Shown here: in pieces, positions 43,501 to 53,115 of the stretch | How the letters are laid out: each line of letters begins with the position of its first letter | Numbering within the stretch: position 1 is the first letter of the stretch | From: Bombyx mori | Taxonomy: Eukaryota > Arthropoda > Insecta > Lepidoptera > Bombycidae | Reading direction: 5' to 3' | Length of the DNA: 64,000 bases | Assembly: GCF_030269925.1 (NCBI RefSeq) | Contig: NC_085121.1 | Coordinates: 141,501-205,500 of the forward strand | Translations under genes and position numbers: made by a program | The notes under the pieces: model-generated | The model's input: the letters and a program-made list of their open reading frames with translations, nothing else | Databases searched by the model: none | Told to the model about the DNA's origin: nothing

Positions 43501-45857
43501 GCTATTTAAAAATACTGGGACTAAACTGGCTTCCAGTCGAAGACGTATTCACATTCACAGTAAATTTACGGAACCGCGAATGTACTAAAAGAAATATTTT
43601 ATCAGTTATAGCAAGAATTTGGGACTTAATGGGATTCGTAGCTCCTGTTACACTATGGGCCAAGCTCATCATTAAGTCACTATGGGCTAATAATATAGAT
43701 TGGGATGAAACTCCTCGCCCTGAAATTGTAGCAGCTTGGCATCGATTCGTGTCTGAGTTGCCAATATTGGAAAATGTTAGAATACCACGACATACTGGCA
43801 TTGTTATGGAGTGCATAGTTAGCTTATTGGGATTTGCTGATGCACCTGAAAAGGCCTATGGAGGTGTCGTTTATTTACATGTTTATTTTCCACAAACAAA
43901 TAAGTTCACTATTACGCTTGTTTGTGCCAAATCCAGAGTGGCGCCGTTACGATGCGTGTCATTGGCAAGACTAGAATTATGCGGTAACTTGATTCTCGCA
44001 AAGTTGATGAGAGCAATTATTGACAGCTATTCTCATCGCTGTAAAATAAGTAATGTATTTGCCTTTACGGATAGCACCGTGGCTTTGGCATGGATTCACT
44101 CATCACCGGCTAGATGGCATACGTTTGTAGCCAACCGAGTAACAAAGATACAGGATGAAATACACCCCAGAAACTTTTATTTTGTATCGGGTAAAGAGAA
44201 TCCAGCAGACTGTCTTTCACGCGGCTTAACACCATCACAATTGATGGAGCATCCTCTTTGGTTCAGTGGACCCCGATTTGCTCATCTACCCATTTCAGAT
44301 TGGCCAGTTAAGAATTTTGATGCCACATCGATGACTGATATTCCAGAAATGAAACCAGCTATCATGCTATTCACAACTGATGATGCACGGAATGACAATA
44401 TAGTATACACGCTTGCATGTCGTATTTCATCATGGCCCAAGCTGGTCCGTATTGTACTTTATGTTCTCCGGTTTATTAAATTGGTACCGAGTAAATTCGA
44501 TATTTCCCATTTAAAGGTGGCCGAAACGAATATCATCAAGGCTGTACAGCGAGTTCACTTTGATAAAGAACTTAAGAATGTGAAGTCTGGCAAAATATTA
44601 CCGCCTGCATTTCAACGGCTCAGAGCCTTTGTTCACGAAGGTATCTTTCGTGTTGGCGGGCGATTGGAGAATGCTCACTTGGAATTTGATAGTCAGCACC
44701 CTATTTTACTTCCCGCTCGTGACCATGTAGTGAACATTTTGATAGACTATTATCACAAAAAGTATTTGCACACCGGACCGCAGCTCTTAATGTCTCTGAT
44801 ACGCCAAAACTACTGGATTCTCTCTGCTCGGAATATAATAAGAAAGCGAGTACAGCAGTGTAATATATGTTATAGAGCAAATCCCCGAAACCAATGTCCA
44901 TTGATGGCTGATTTACCTGCTTGTAGAGTTCAAGAAACAAAGGCCTTTTATCACACTGGTATAGATTACGCTGGCCCATTACGTATTATTCCCTACAGGC
45001 GACGTGGTGTTCGTAGTCAAAAGGCGTATATTTGTCTGTTCATTTGTCTAGTTACCAAGGCAGTTCACCTAGAACTCTCAACGGACTTGAGCACAGCAGC
45101 TTTCCTGAATGCATTCAAACGCTTCATTGCGCGGCGTGGTCCAATCAAAGTGGTCTATACCGACTGTGGAACAAACTTTTTGGGAACTCACTCATATCTC
45201 AAGGAAATGTATAAATTGATTTCCTCTGAGCAGTATGCAGATAAATTTGCAAATGAATTGCGTGATAATAATATAGATTGGAAATTCAACCCACCATCAG
45301 CCCCTCATTTTGGCGGTATATGGGAGGGTAATATTCGGAGCGTTAAAACTCATCTTAATAAAATAGTTAGTAATCAGCTTCTCACTTTTGAAGAAATGTT
45401 GACTACACTTGCTCAAATTGAAGCATTATTAAATTCGCGACCTCTATCAGTTTTGAGTTCAGATCCATGTGACCCTCAAGCTCTTACTCCTGCACATTTT
45501 ATAAACTTAACACCATTAAAATCACTACCTTCAGAAACGATAACGGAACATTCTAATCTCATCCAAAGGAAACGTATTGTAGACAGTTTGGTCCAGTCTT
45601 TTTGGAAAAGATGGAAACTTGAATATCTTAATACATTACAAGTTCGTAATAAATGGAAAAAAGATAGCACTCCTATTAAAACTGGCACAGTTGTACTGCT
45701 TCAATCTGAAAATAGTGCTCCTCTTAATTGGCCATTGGGTATAATAGAGGAAACTTTTCCGGGTCGTGATGGAGTTGTAAGGGTGGTTAACGTTAGAACG
45801 AAAACTGGTACTTATCGTAGACCTGTTGTTAAGGTTTATCCTTTACCAACACAGTAG
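40587..45857 (+). CDS. BEL/Pao Gag-Pol polyprotein, tandem copy 1
   Basis: An intact 1756-residue polyprotein. The start is the ATG at 40587 in good context (AAAATGG); in-frame codons upstream begin only with GTG. Gag core at about 129-320 (CPKLPRLELCPFNG). Zinc knuckles start at C350 (CIFCGVAEYHQLKNC), C385 (CVNCLSTSHRVRNC) and C404. Protease has D495 in LVDSASQ. RT has Asp at D834 (SADIRQMY) and D912/D913 in FTDD. RNase H shows D1085, E1130, D1162 and D1208 (NPADCLSRG). Integrase has the HHCC finger (H1390, H1395, C1425, C1428) and catalytic D1460, D1526 and E1580, followed by a DUF5641-like C-terminus (FWKRWKLEYLNTLQ). It would make particles, copy RNA and integrate DNA. No frame damage suggests recent activity. 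No envelope frame is present. Confidence 0.96.
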   Translation: MATTSKSQSLFDRNVRKMRSKINAYYSRVQSIYDSITKINESNVDVFMSNASTLDMMRTEFIKSLDDLNDLLASNEDATEPNYESMVAFDELFSRIKYKYSELMSLRHNTQNTANTVVGENKIETYRQCPKLPRLELCPFNGELQNWPIFYETFKSIIHENQSLSDSEKIQYLIGKLTGNAQLICQGFMPTAENYSVLWQTLVNKYNDKRVLAASYFDTLLNLPVANDADPISLENYIDKYSSLVSSLKQLKLECLEDFIFVHLGCKKISLELIKSFEMNYSDSDKLPTCTQFINYIRNQSHILQRAYNISNNNSIRINKYNSQQSNSNKPRNIRNNNVKTFVVHEQKRCIFCGVAEYHQLKNCSKFKSITPKERFSFIKTNRFCVNCLSTSHRVRNCTSNEKCSSCSRSHHSLLHFITKGDSGEVPKSVDIATHTDGDQDNAMPDSLCACALEQQCFKTVCNQQPTKTILLGTAICNIMDNSGTFLSTARILVDSASQRDLITLEFCKRLNLPIYPSETKQVCGVGDVKNSIEGYCCLTLCSCTEESVRITIQPLVINKIIGELPTSKIDTSSLNYLKHIKLADDRFSQPRGIDLIVGSDVFSRILRPHIISRAPGEPVAIETSLGYIIVGQAPVLAPSIDNSYYTHCTFGEDNLDNENNACIGNFLKLEDIPDVKPYTEQEEECESLYRQTTTRDSLGRYIVSLPFKDTPSKLGDSLQASMRRYLSLERKLLLQPEMRQEYDKVIKDYLEKGYLNPCSRNINESSLQYVIPHHGIVRKDKSTTKLRVVLDGSMKSSSGLALNDILQVGPNLQNDLFRIILNFRLFNVAISADIRQMYLRILVKDEDRKFLRMLYRFDPSEEIKLYEFTRVPFGLCCSPFLAIRTVRQLVTDEGSQFPLAAPVADSDVFTDDLATSCANEETAVELSNQLIKMFHAGGFDLVKFSSNSPEVLSKIPSSHREFEVIEFSPDSYLKILGLNWLPVEDVFTFTVNLRNRECTKRNILSVIARIWDLMGFVAPVTLWAKLIIKSLWANNIDWDETPRPEIVAAWHRFVSELPILENVRIPRHTGIVMECIVSLLGFADAPEKAYGGVVYLHVYFPQTNKFTITLVCAKSRVAPLRCVSLARLELCGNLILAKLMRAIIDSYSHRCKISNVFAFTDSTVALAWIHSSPARWHTFVANRVTKIQDEIHPRNFYFVSGKENPADCLSRGLTPSQLMEHPLWFSGPRFAHLPISDWPVKNFDATSMTDIPEMKPAIMLFTTDDARNDNIVYTLACRISSWPKLVRIVLYVLRFIKLVPSKFDISHLKVAETNIIKAVQRVHFDKELKNVKSGKILPPAFQRLRAFVHEGIFRVGGRLENAHLEFDSQHPILLPARDHVVNILIDYYHKKYLHTGPQLLMSLIRQNYWILSARNIIRKRVQQCNICYRANPRNQCPLMADLPACRVQETKAFYHTGIDYAGPLRIIPYRRRGVRSQKAYICLFICLVTKAVHLELSTDLSTAAFLNAFKRFIARRGPIKVVYTDCGTNFLGTHSYLKEMYKLISSEQYADKFANELRDNNIDWKFNPPSAPHFGGIWEGNIRSVKTHLNKIVSNQLLTFEEMLTTLAQIEALLNSRPLSVLSSDPCDPQALTPAHFINLTPLKSLPSETITEHSNLIQRKRIVDSLVQSFWKRWKLEYLNTLQVRNKWKKDSTPIKTGTVVLLQSENSAPLNWPLGIIEETFPGRDGVVRVVNVRTKTGTYRRPVVKVYPLPTQ

Positions 45858-46039
45858 TGGTTCGATATAATTCTACATACATACAGTCCACAAAATCTAA
45901 TTAAATATAATTAAGTAGTAATTTAATAGTCTAATTGAATAATAAAAGTAATAAGTCTAAGATAATAAGATAATTTATAATGTAGGTTTCATATATTATT
46001 ATAGTGTTTAACTTTGAAAGAGCTTTACTCTCTCAAACT
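45858..46039 (+). other. 3' untranslated region of copy 1
   Basis: AT-rich, contains AATAAA-type motifs near 45938, and leads to the polypurine tract. No env-like frame. Confidence 0.7.
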
Positions 46040-46047
46040 GGGGGGCA
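46040..46047 (+). promoter_or_regulatory. Polypurine tract, copy 1
   Basis: GGGGGGCA directly before LTR 2; plus-strand priming site by position, repeated at 52013. Confidence 0.8.
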
Positions 46048-46425
46048 TGTTTACGCTATCTGCAATGGATAATTAGCATTGATGTTTTTGAACGTAACTG
46101 AGAGCGCATCGATGTAGTCCCGCCCCTTTCCCCTCCTATATCAATGACACTTTTAAATTGAATTTGAATCGTGCGCATCAAAATTGTGCGATCGCGAAAA
46201 AGTGGTGAATATTGAGTGCAGCTAAGTAAGTACTTAAAAAACTAAAAGCTTTTCATCAAGATACAAAGAAAGAAGACAGGAGTGGCCACTCCATGAAGAT
46301 AGTGCTACAAATATTATCACTACAAAGACACAGACTTTCGGTGAGTTCCTAAAAATATTACCTACTACCAAGTATCATATCGATTGCGCTCAAAAATATA
46401 AATAAAAAAGAACCAAGCCCAAACA
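46048..46425 (+). repeat. LTR 2, shared by both internal regions
   Basis: 378 bp at an exact 5973-bp offset from LTR 1. It serves as the 3' LTR of copy 1 and the 5' LTR of copy 2. No target duplication borders it on either side, so it is not the junction of two separate insertions. Confidence 0.95.
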
Positions 46426-46559
46426 TATTTGATCACTTCGAGCCGGATATTTAACAATAATTTAACCGTTGCACATAGATTGAGCGGCTACCCCCAACTT
46501 GAAAAAACTATTAATAGGTGAACATTTTATTTAAATTTCTTTGTTACTACTTAGTTAAA
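46426..46559 (+). other. 5' leader of copy 2
   Basis: Same sequence as the leader of copy 1. Confidence 0.6.
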
Positions 46560-49500
46560 ATGGCTACTACTTCTAAATCTCAATCACTTTTTGATCGTAA
46601 TGTACGTAAAATGCGTAGTAAAATTAATGCATATTACTCTCGAGTACAGTCCATTTATGACAGTATCACTAAAATAAATGAGAGCAATGTGGATGTATTT
46701 ATGTCGAATGCTAGTACTTTAGATATGATGCGTACCGAATTCATAAAGTCACTGGACGATCTTAATGATTTATTAGCATCAAATGAAGACGCCACAGAAC
46801 CCAATTACGAGTCAATGGTGGCGTTTGATGAGCTATTTTCTCGCATAAAATATAAATATTCGGAACTAATGTCGTTGCGTCACAATACGCAAAATACGGC
46901 GAACACTGTTGTTGGTGAGAATAAAATTGAGACCTACCGACAGTGTCCGAAATTACCGCGATTAGAATTATGTCCGTTTAATGGTGAACTTCAAAATTGG
47001 CCTATATTTTATGAAACATTTAAATCCATAATCCATGAAAATCAAAGTTTATCTGATAGTGAAAAAATTCAGTATTTAATCGGTAAACTGACTGGTAATG
47101 CTCAATTAATTTGTCAAGGGTTTATGCCCACTGCTGAAAATTATTCAGTTTTATGGCAAACATTAGTGAATAAATATAATGATAAGCGAGTCTTGGCGGC
47201 GTCATATTTTGATACGTTATTGAATCTTCCAGTAGCTAACGATGCCGACCCGATTAGCTTAGAAAATTACATAGACAAATATTCTTCGTTAGTAAGCTCG
47301 TTAAAACAATTAAAACTAGAATGTCTTGAAGATTTTATTTTTGTTCATTTAGGTTGTAAGAAGATTAGTTTAGAATTAATTAAATCATTCGAAATGAACT
47401 ACTCTGATTCTGATAAACTACCCACTTGTACTCAATTTATAAATTATATTCGTAATCAGTCCCATATTTTACAACGTGCTTATAATATATCGAATAACAA
47501 TAGTATTCGAATAAATAAATATAATTCTCAACAAAGTAATTCAAACAAACCTCGTAATATAAGAAATAATAATGTGAAAACATTTGTTGTACACGAACAG
47601 AAGAGATGCATATTCTGTGGTGTCGCGGAGTACCATCAGTTAAAAAATTGTTCTAAGTTTAAATCAATTACACCGAAGGAACGGTTTTCTTTCATCAAAA
47701 CCAACCGATTTTGTGTCAATTGCTTAAGTACCAGTCACAGAGTTCGAAATTGTACGTCAAATGAAAAATGTAGTTCATGTTCACGTAGTCATCATTCGCT
47801 GTTACATTTTATTACAAAAGGTGATTCGGGTGAAGTACCGAAATCAGTAGACATTGCCACCCACACTGACGGAGATCAAGACAACGCTATGCCAGATTCA
47901 CTGTGCGCATGCGCATTGGAACAGCAGTGTTTTAAGACGGTATGTAATCAGCAGCCCACTAAAACTATATTGCTTGGTACAGCGATATGCAATATTATGG
48001 ACAATTCAGGCACGTTCTTGAGTACTGCCCGAATATTGGTAGATAGTGCATCGCAACGAGATCTGATTACTCTTGAATTTTGTAAGAGACTTAATTTACC
48101 AATTTATCCTTCCGAAACAAAGCAAGTGTGCGGAGTGGGTGACGTGAAAAATTCCATTGAAGGATATTGTTGTCTAACACTTTGCTCTTGTACTGAAGAA
48201 TCAGTGCGTATTACAATACAACCTCTGGTAATCAATAAAATTATAGGTGAACTTCCTACCTCAAAGATCGATACTTCAAGTCTTAATTATCTAAAACACA
48301 TTAAGCTAGCTGATGACAGATTCTCACAGCCTCGTGGTATAGATTTGATTGTGGGTTCCGATGTATTCTCTCGAATTTTACGACCTCATATAATTTCTAG
48401 GGCCCCCGGTGAACCTGTAGCAATTGAGACTTCATTAGGTTACATAATAGTCGGCCAGGCACCGGTATTAGCTCCCTCGATAGATAATTCATACTATACA
48501 CATTGCACCTTTGGTGAGGACAATTTGGATAATGAGAATAATGCTTGTATTGGTAATTTTTTGAAATTAGAGGATATTCCAGACGTCAAGCCATACACGG
48601 AACAGGAAGAGGAGTGTGAAAGCCTTTATAGACAAACGACTACTCGTGATAGCTTAGGTCGTTACATTGTCTCGTTACCATTCAAAGATACTCCTAGTAA
48701 GCTGGGTGACTCATTGCAGGCATCAATGCGTAGATATCTTTCATTGGAACGTAAGCTGCTATTGCAACCCGAAATGAGACAAGAATACGATAAAGTCATT
48801 AAGGACTATTTAGAAAAGGGATATTTAAACCCATGTTCTAGAAATATAAATGAGTCCTCACTCCAGTATGTTATTCCCCATCACGGCATCGTTCGAAAAG
48901 ATAAAAGTACAACAAAATTACGGGTAGTATTGGATGGCAGTATGAAATCATCATCGGGACTGGCACTGAATGATATATTACAAGTCGGACCGAATTTGCA
49001 AAACGACCTTTTTAGAATAATTTTAAATTTCAGACTTTTTAATGTAGCGATTAGTGCCGACATTAGGCAAATGTACTTAAGGATTTTAGTAAAGGACGAA
49101 GATAGGAAATTCCTGAGAATGTTGTATCGCTTTGATCCAAGCGAGGAGATAAAACTTTACGAATTCACACGTGTGCCATTCGGTTTGTGTTGTAGTCCGT
49201 TCCTTGCGATCAGGACTGTGCGCCAGTTAGTGACGGACGAGGGATCACAATTTCCTCTCGCGGCTCCAGTAGCTGACAGTGACGTTTTCACTGACGATTT
49301 GGCTACTTCCTGTGCGAATGAAGAAACAGCGGTCGAACTTTCTAATCAACTTATTAAAATGTTTCATGCTGGTGGTTTTGATTTGGTAAAGTTTTCAAGT
49401 AACTCACCAGAGGTTCTTTCTAAGATACCCTCTTCACATAGAGAATTCGAAGTTATAGAATTTAGTCCAGATAGCTATTTAAAAATACTGGGACTAAACT

Positions 49501-51830
49501 GGCTTCCAGTCGAAGACGTATTCACATTCACAGTAAATTTACGGAACCGCGAATGTACTAAAAGAAATATTTTATCAGTTATAGCAAGAATTTGGGACTT
49601 AATGGGATTCGTAGCTCCTGTTACACTATGGGCCAAGCTCATCATTAAGTCACTATGGGCTAATAATATAGATTGGGATGAAACTCCTCGCCCTGAAATT
49701 GTAGCAGCTTGGCATCGATTCGTGTCTGAGTTGCCAATATTGGAAAATGTTAGAATACCACGACATACTGGCATTGTTATGGAGTGCATAGTTAGCTTAT
49801 TGGGATTTGCTGATGCACCTGAAAAGGCCTATGGAGGTGTCGTTTATTTACATGTTTATTTTCCACAAACAAATAAGTTCACTATTACGCTTGTTTGTGC
49901 CAAATCCAGAGTGGCGCCGTTACGATGCGTGTCATTGGCAAGACTAGAATTATGCGGTAACTTGATTCTCGCAAAGTTGATGAGAGCAATTATTGACAGC
50001 TATTCTCATCGCTGTAAAATAAGTAATGTATTTGCCTTTACGGATAGCACCGTGGCTTTGGCATGGATTCACTCATCACCGGCTAGATGGCATACGTTTG
50101 TAGCCAACCGAGTAACAAAGATACAGGATGAAATACACCCCAGAAACTTTTATTTTGTATCGGGTAAAGAGAATCCAGCAGACTGTCTTTCACGCGGCTT
50201 AACACCATCACAATTGATGGAGCATCCTCTTTGGTTCAGTGGACCCCGATTTGCTCATCTACCCATTTCAGATTGGCCAGTTAAGAATTTTGATGCCACA
50301 TCGATGACTGATATTCCAGAAATGAAACCAGCTATCATGCTATTCACAACTGATGATGCACGGAATGACAATATAGTATACACGCTTGCATGTCGTATTT
50401 CATCATGGCCCAAGCTGGTCCGTATTGTACTTTATGTTCTCCGGTTTATTAAATTGGTACCGAGTAAATTCGATATTTCCCATTTAAAGGTGGCCGAAAC
50501 GAATATCATCAAGGCTGTACAGCGAGTTCACTTTGATAAAGAACTTAAGAATGTGAAGTCTGGCAAAATATTACCGCCTGCATTTCAACGGCTCAGAGCC
50601 TTTGTTCACGAAGGTATCTTTCGTGTTGGCGGGCGATTGGAGAATGCTCACTTGGAATTTGATAGTCAGCACCCTATTTTACTTCCCGCTCGTGACCATG
50701 TAGTGAACATTTTGATAGACTATTATCACAAAAAGTATTTGCACACCGGACCGCAGCTCTTAATGTCTCTGATACGCCAAAACTACTGGATTCTCTCTGC
50801 TCGGAATATAATAAGAAAGCGAGTACAGCAGTGTAATATATGTTATAGAGCAAATCCCCGAAACCAATGTCCATTGATGGCTGATTTACCTGCTTGTAGA
50901 GTTCAAGAAACAAAGGCCTTTTATCACACTGGTATAGATTACGCTGGCCCATTACGTATTATTCCCTACAGGCGACGTGGTGTTCGTAGTCAAAAGGCGT
51001 ATATTTGTCTGTTCATTTGTCTAGTTACCAAGGCAGTTCACCTAGAACTCTCAACGGACTTGAGCACAGCAGCTTTCCTGAATGCATTCAAACGCTTCAT
51101 TGCGCGGCGTGGTCCAATCAAAGTGGTCTATACCGACTGTGGAACAAACTTTTTGGGAACTCACTCATATCTCAAGGAAATGTATAAATTGATTTCCTCT
51201 GAGCAGTATGCAGATAAATTTGCAAATGAATTGCGTGATAATAATATAGATTGGAAATTCAACCCACCATCAGCCCCTCATTTTGGCGGTATATGGGAGG
51301 GTAATATTCGGAGCGTTAAAACTCATCTTAATAAAATAGTTAGTAATCAGCTTCTCACTTTTGAAGAAATGTTGACTACACTTGCTCAAATTGAAGCATT
51401 ATTAAATTCGCGACCTCTATCAGTTTTGAGTTCAGATCCATGTGACCCTCAAGCTCTTACTCCTGCACATTTTATAAACTTAACACCATTAAAATCACTA
51501 CCTTCAGAAACGATAACGGAACATTCTAATCTCATCCAAAGGAAACGTATTGTAGACAGTTTGGTCCAGTCTTTTTGGAAAAGATGGAAACTTGAATATC
51601 TTAATACATTACAAGTTCGTAATAAATGGAAAAAAGATAGCACTCCTATTAAAACTGGCACAGTTGTACTGCTTCAATCTGAAAATAGTGCTCCTCTTAA
51701 TTGGCCATTGGGTATAATAGAGGAAACTTTTCCGGGTCGTGATGGAGTTGTAAGGGTGGTTAACGTTAGAACGAAAACTGGTACTTATCGTAGACCTGTT
51801 GTTAAGGTTTATCCTTTACCAACACAGTAG
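46560..51830 (+). CDS. BEL/Pao Gag-Pol polyprotein, tandem copy 2
   Basis: Its translation is identical to copy 1 over all 1756 residues, so every domain and catalytic residue listed there is present at the same position. Start codon ATG at 46560. The complete identity means the duplication arose very recently, or was homogenised, or is an assembly duplicate. Minus-strand frames within both copies are shadows. Confidence 0.96.
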   Translation: MATTSKSQSLFDRNVRKMRSKINAYYSRVQSIYDSITKINESNVDVFMSNASTLDMMRTEFIKSLDDLNDLLASNEDATEPNYESMVAFDELFSRIKYKYSELMSLRHNTQNTANTVVGENKIETYRQCPKLPRLELCPFNGELQNWPIFYETFKSIIHENQSLSDSEKIQYLIGKLTGNAQLICQGFMPTAENYSVLWQTLVNKYNDKRVLAASYFDTLLNLPVANDADPISLENYIDKYSSLVSSLKQLKLECLEDFIFVHLGCKKISLELIKSFEMNYSDSDKLPTCTQFINYIRNQSHILQRAYNISNNNSIRINKYNSQQSNSNKPRNIRNNNVKTFVVHEQKRCIFCGVAEYHQLKNCSKFKSITPKERFSFIKTNRFCVNCLSTSHRVRNCTSNEKCSSCSRSHHSLLHFITKGDSGEVPKSVDIATHTDGDQDNAMPDSLCACALEQQCFKTVCNQQPTKTILLGTAICNIMDNSGTFLSTARILVDSASQRDLITLEFCKRLNLPIYPSETKQVCGVGDVKNSIEGYCCLTLCSCTEESVRITIQPLVINKIIGELPTSKIDTSSLNYLKHIKLADDRFSQPRGIDLIVGSDVFSRILRPHIISRAPGEPVAIETSLGYIIVGQAPVLAPSIDNSYYTHCTFGEDNLDNENNACIGNFLKLEDIPDVKPYTEQEEECESLYRQTTTRDSLGRYIVSLPFKDTPSKLGDSLQASMRRYLSLERKLLLQPEMRQEYDKVIKDYLEKGYLNPCSRNINESSLQYVIPHHGIVRKDKSTTKLRVVLDGSMKSSSGLALNDILQVGPNLQNDLFRIILNFRLFNVAISADIRQMYLRILVKDEDRKFLRMLYRFDPSEEIKLYEFTRVPFGLCCSPFLAIRTVRQLVTDEGSQFPLAAPVADSDVFTDDLATSCANEETAVELSNQLIKMFHAGGFDLVKFSSNSPEVLSKIPSSHREFEVIEFSPDSYLKILGLNWLPVEDVFTFTVNLRNRECTKRNILSVIARIWDLMGFVAPVTLWAKLIIKSLWANNIDWDETPRPEIVAAWHRFVSELPILENVRIPRHTGIVMECIVSLLGFADAPEKAYGGVVYLHVYFPQTNKFTITLVCAKSRVAPLRCVSLARLELCGNLILAKLMRAIIDSYSHRCKISNVFAFTDSTVALAWIHSSPARWHTFVANRVTKIQDEIHPRNFYFVSGKENPADCLSRGLTPSQLMEHPLWFSGPRFAHLPISDWPVKNFDATSMTDIPEMKPAIMLFTTDDARNDNIVYTLACRISSWPKLVRIVLYVLRFIKLVPSKFDISHLKVAETNIIKAVQRVHFDKELKNVKSGKILPPAFQRLRAFVHEGIFRVGGRLENAHLEFDSQHPILLPARDHVVNILIDYYHKKYLHTGPQLLMSLIRQNYWILSARNIIRKRVQQCNICYRANPRNQCPLMADLPACRVQETKAFYHTGIDYAGPLRIIPYRRRGVRSQKAYICLFICLVTKAVHLELSTDLSTAAFLNAFKRFIARRGPIKVVYTDCGTNFLGTHSYLKEMYKLISSEQYADKFANELRDNNIDWKFNPPSAPHFGGIWEGNIRSVKTHLNKIVSNQLLTFEEMLTTLAQIEALLNSRPLSVLSSDPCDPQALTPAHFINLTPLKSLPSETITEHSNLIQRKRIVDSLVQSFWKRWKLEYLNTLQVRNKWKKDSTPIKTGTVVLLQSENSAPLNWPLGIIEETFPGRDGVVRVVNVRTKTGTYRRPVVKVYPLPTQ

Positions 51831-52012
51831 TGGTTCGATATAATTCTACATACATACAGTCCACAAAATCTAATTAAATATAATTAAGTAGTAATTTAAT
51901 AGTCTAATTGAATAATAAAAGTAATAAGTCTAAGATAATAAGATAATTTATAATGTAGGTTTCATATATTATTATAGTGTTTAACTTTGAAAGAGCTTTA
52001 CTCTCTCAAACT
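51831..52012 (+). other. 3' untranslated region of copy 2
   Basis: Identical to 45858-46039. Confidence 0.7.
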
Positions 52013-52020
52013 GGGGGGCA
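52013..52020 (+). promoter_or_regulatory. Polypurine tract, copy 2
   Basis: GGGGGGCA directly before LTR 3. Confidence 0.8.
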
Positions 52021-52398
52021 TGTTTACGCTATCTGCAATGGATAATTAGCATTGATGTTTTTGAACGTAACTGAGAGCGCATCGATGTAGTCCCGCCCCT
52101 TTCCCCTCCTATATCAATGACACTTTTAAATTGAATTTGAATCGTGCGCATCAAAATTGTGCGATCGCGAAAAAGTGGTGAATATTGAGTGCAGCTAAGT
52201 AAGTACTTAAAAAACTAAAAGCTTTTCATCAAGATACAAAGAAAGAAGACAGGAGTGGCCACTCCATGAAGATAGTGCTACAAATATTATCACTACAAAG
52301 ACACAGACTTTCGGTGAGTTCCTAAAAATATTACCTACTACCAAGTATCATATCGATTGCGCTCAAAAATATAAATAAAAAAGAACCAAGCCCAAACA
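52021..52398 (+). repeat. LTR 3 of the tandem BEL/Pao element
   Basis: 378 bp matching LTR 1 and LTR 2. Similarity to the internal leader stops exactly after CCCAAACA at 52398, which defines the LTR length. Confidence 0.95.
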
Positions 52399-52403
52399 GA
52401 TGG
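52399..52403 (+). repeat. Right target-site duplication, GATGG
   Basis: Exact copy of 40070-40074; closes the insertion. Confidence 0.9.
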
Positions 52404-52675
52404 GTTTTAATTTAAGAAAACTACCAAACAAACGGGTGAATCCGCTGCCCGGACAAGGGTGACGACGGCTTGGACGCCTGTGTTAATTCATTTTCATCAA
52501 TAAACTTTTAAACTGACATTTATATTATTACCTCAATTTATTCAACATGTGACACGCCTAATCTTGGACGGTTACAGAAGCCCGTTGACATCGTTAGGTA
52601 CATACGTAACTGTCTAGGATACGACCTAGGTCTTAAATAAACTGTTCTACTGGTCAAATCAAAATACTATATATA
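52404..52675. other. Flank between retrotransposon and microsatellite
   Basis: Unassigned; contains 'tcaataaacttttaaactga', possibly an old polyadenylation-type signal from another element. Confidence 0.35.
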
Positions 52676-52965
52676 ATACTATACTATACTATACTATACT
52701 ATACTATACTATACTATACTATACTATACTATACTATACTATACTATACTATACTATACTATACTATACTATACTATACTATACTATACTATACTATACT
52801 ATACTATACTATACTATACTATACTATACTATACTATACTATACTATACTATACTATACTATACTATACTATACTATACTATACTATACTATACTATACT
52901 ATACTATACTATACTATACTATACTATACTATACTATACTATACTATACTATACTATACTATACT
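52676..52965 (+). repeat. (ATACT)58 pentanucleotide microsatellite
   Basis: Fifty-eight uninterrupted units by count, 290 bp, with no visible interruption. A degenerate 'atactactac' follows, then the LINE tail. Confidence 0.97.
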
Positions 52966-52974
52966 ACTACTAGG

Positions 52975-53115
52975 CCTACGAGGCTTGTGGAGAGTACTAA
53001 ACGGCAGGCAGCGACTTAGCTCTGCCCCTGTCATTACTAAAGTCCATGGGCGACGGTAACCACTCACCATCAGGTGGGCCGTATGCTCATCTGTCCATAA
53101 AGAGAATTAAAAAAA
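52975..53115 (+). repeat. LINE 3' tail with short RT end
   Basis: 'cgaggcttgtggagagtact', then 'gcaggcagcgacttagctct', 'ggtaaccactcaccatcagg' and an A-run; same family as 24320-24415. Confidence 0.85.

Noticed and set aside
45858..46039. Envelope-like third gene in the BEL/Pao element
   Set aside because: Only 182 AT-rich bases lie between the pol stop and the polypurine tract, with no frame.
42908..51661. Minus-strand frames inside the two Gag-Pol genes
   Set aside because: Identical in both copies because the coding strand is identical; they are shadows of the plus-strand polyprotein.
52676..52965. CRISPR array or satellite DNA
   Set aside because: The unit is 5 bp with no spacers, so it is a plain microsatellite; no CRISPR is expected or seen in this eukaryotic sequence.
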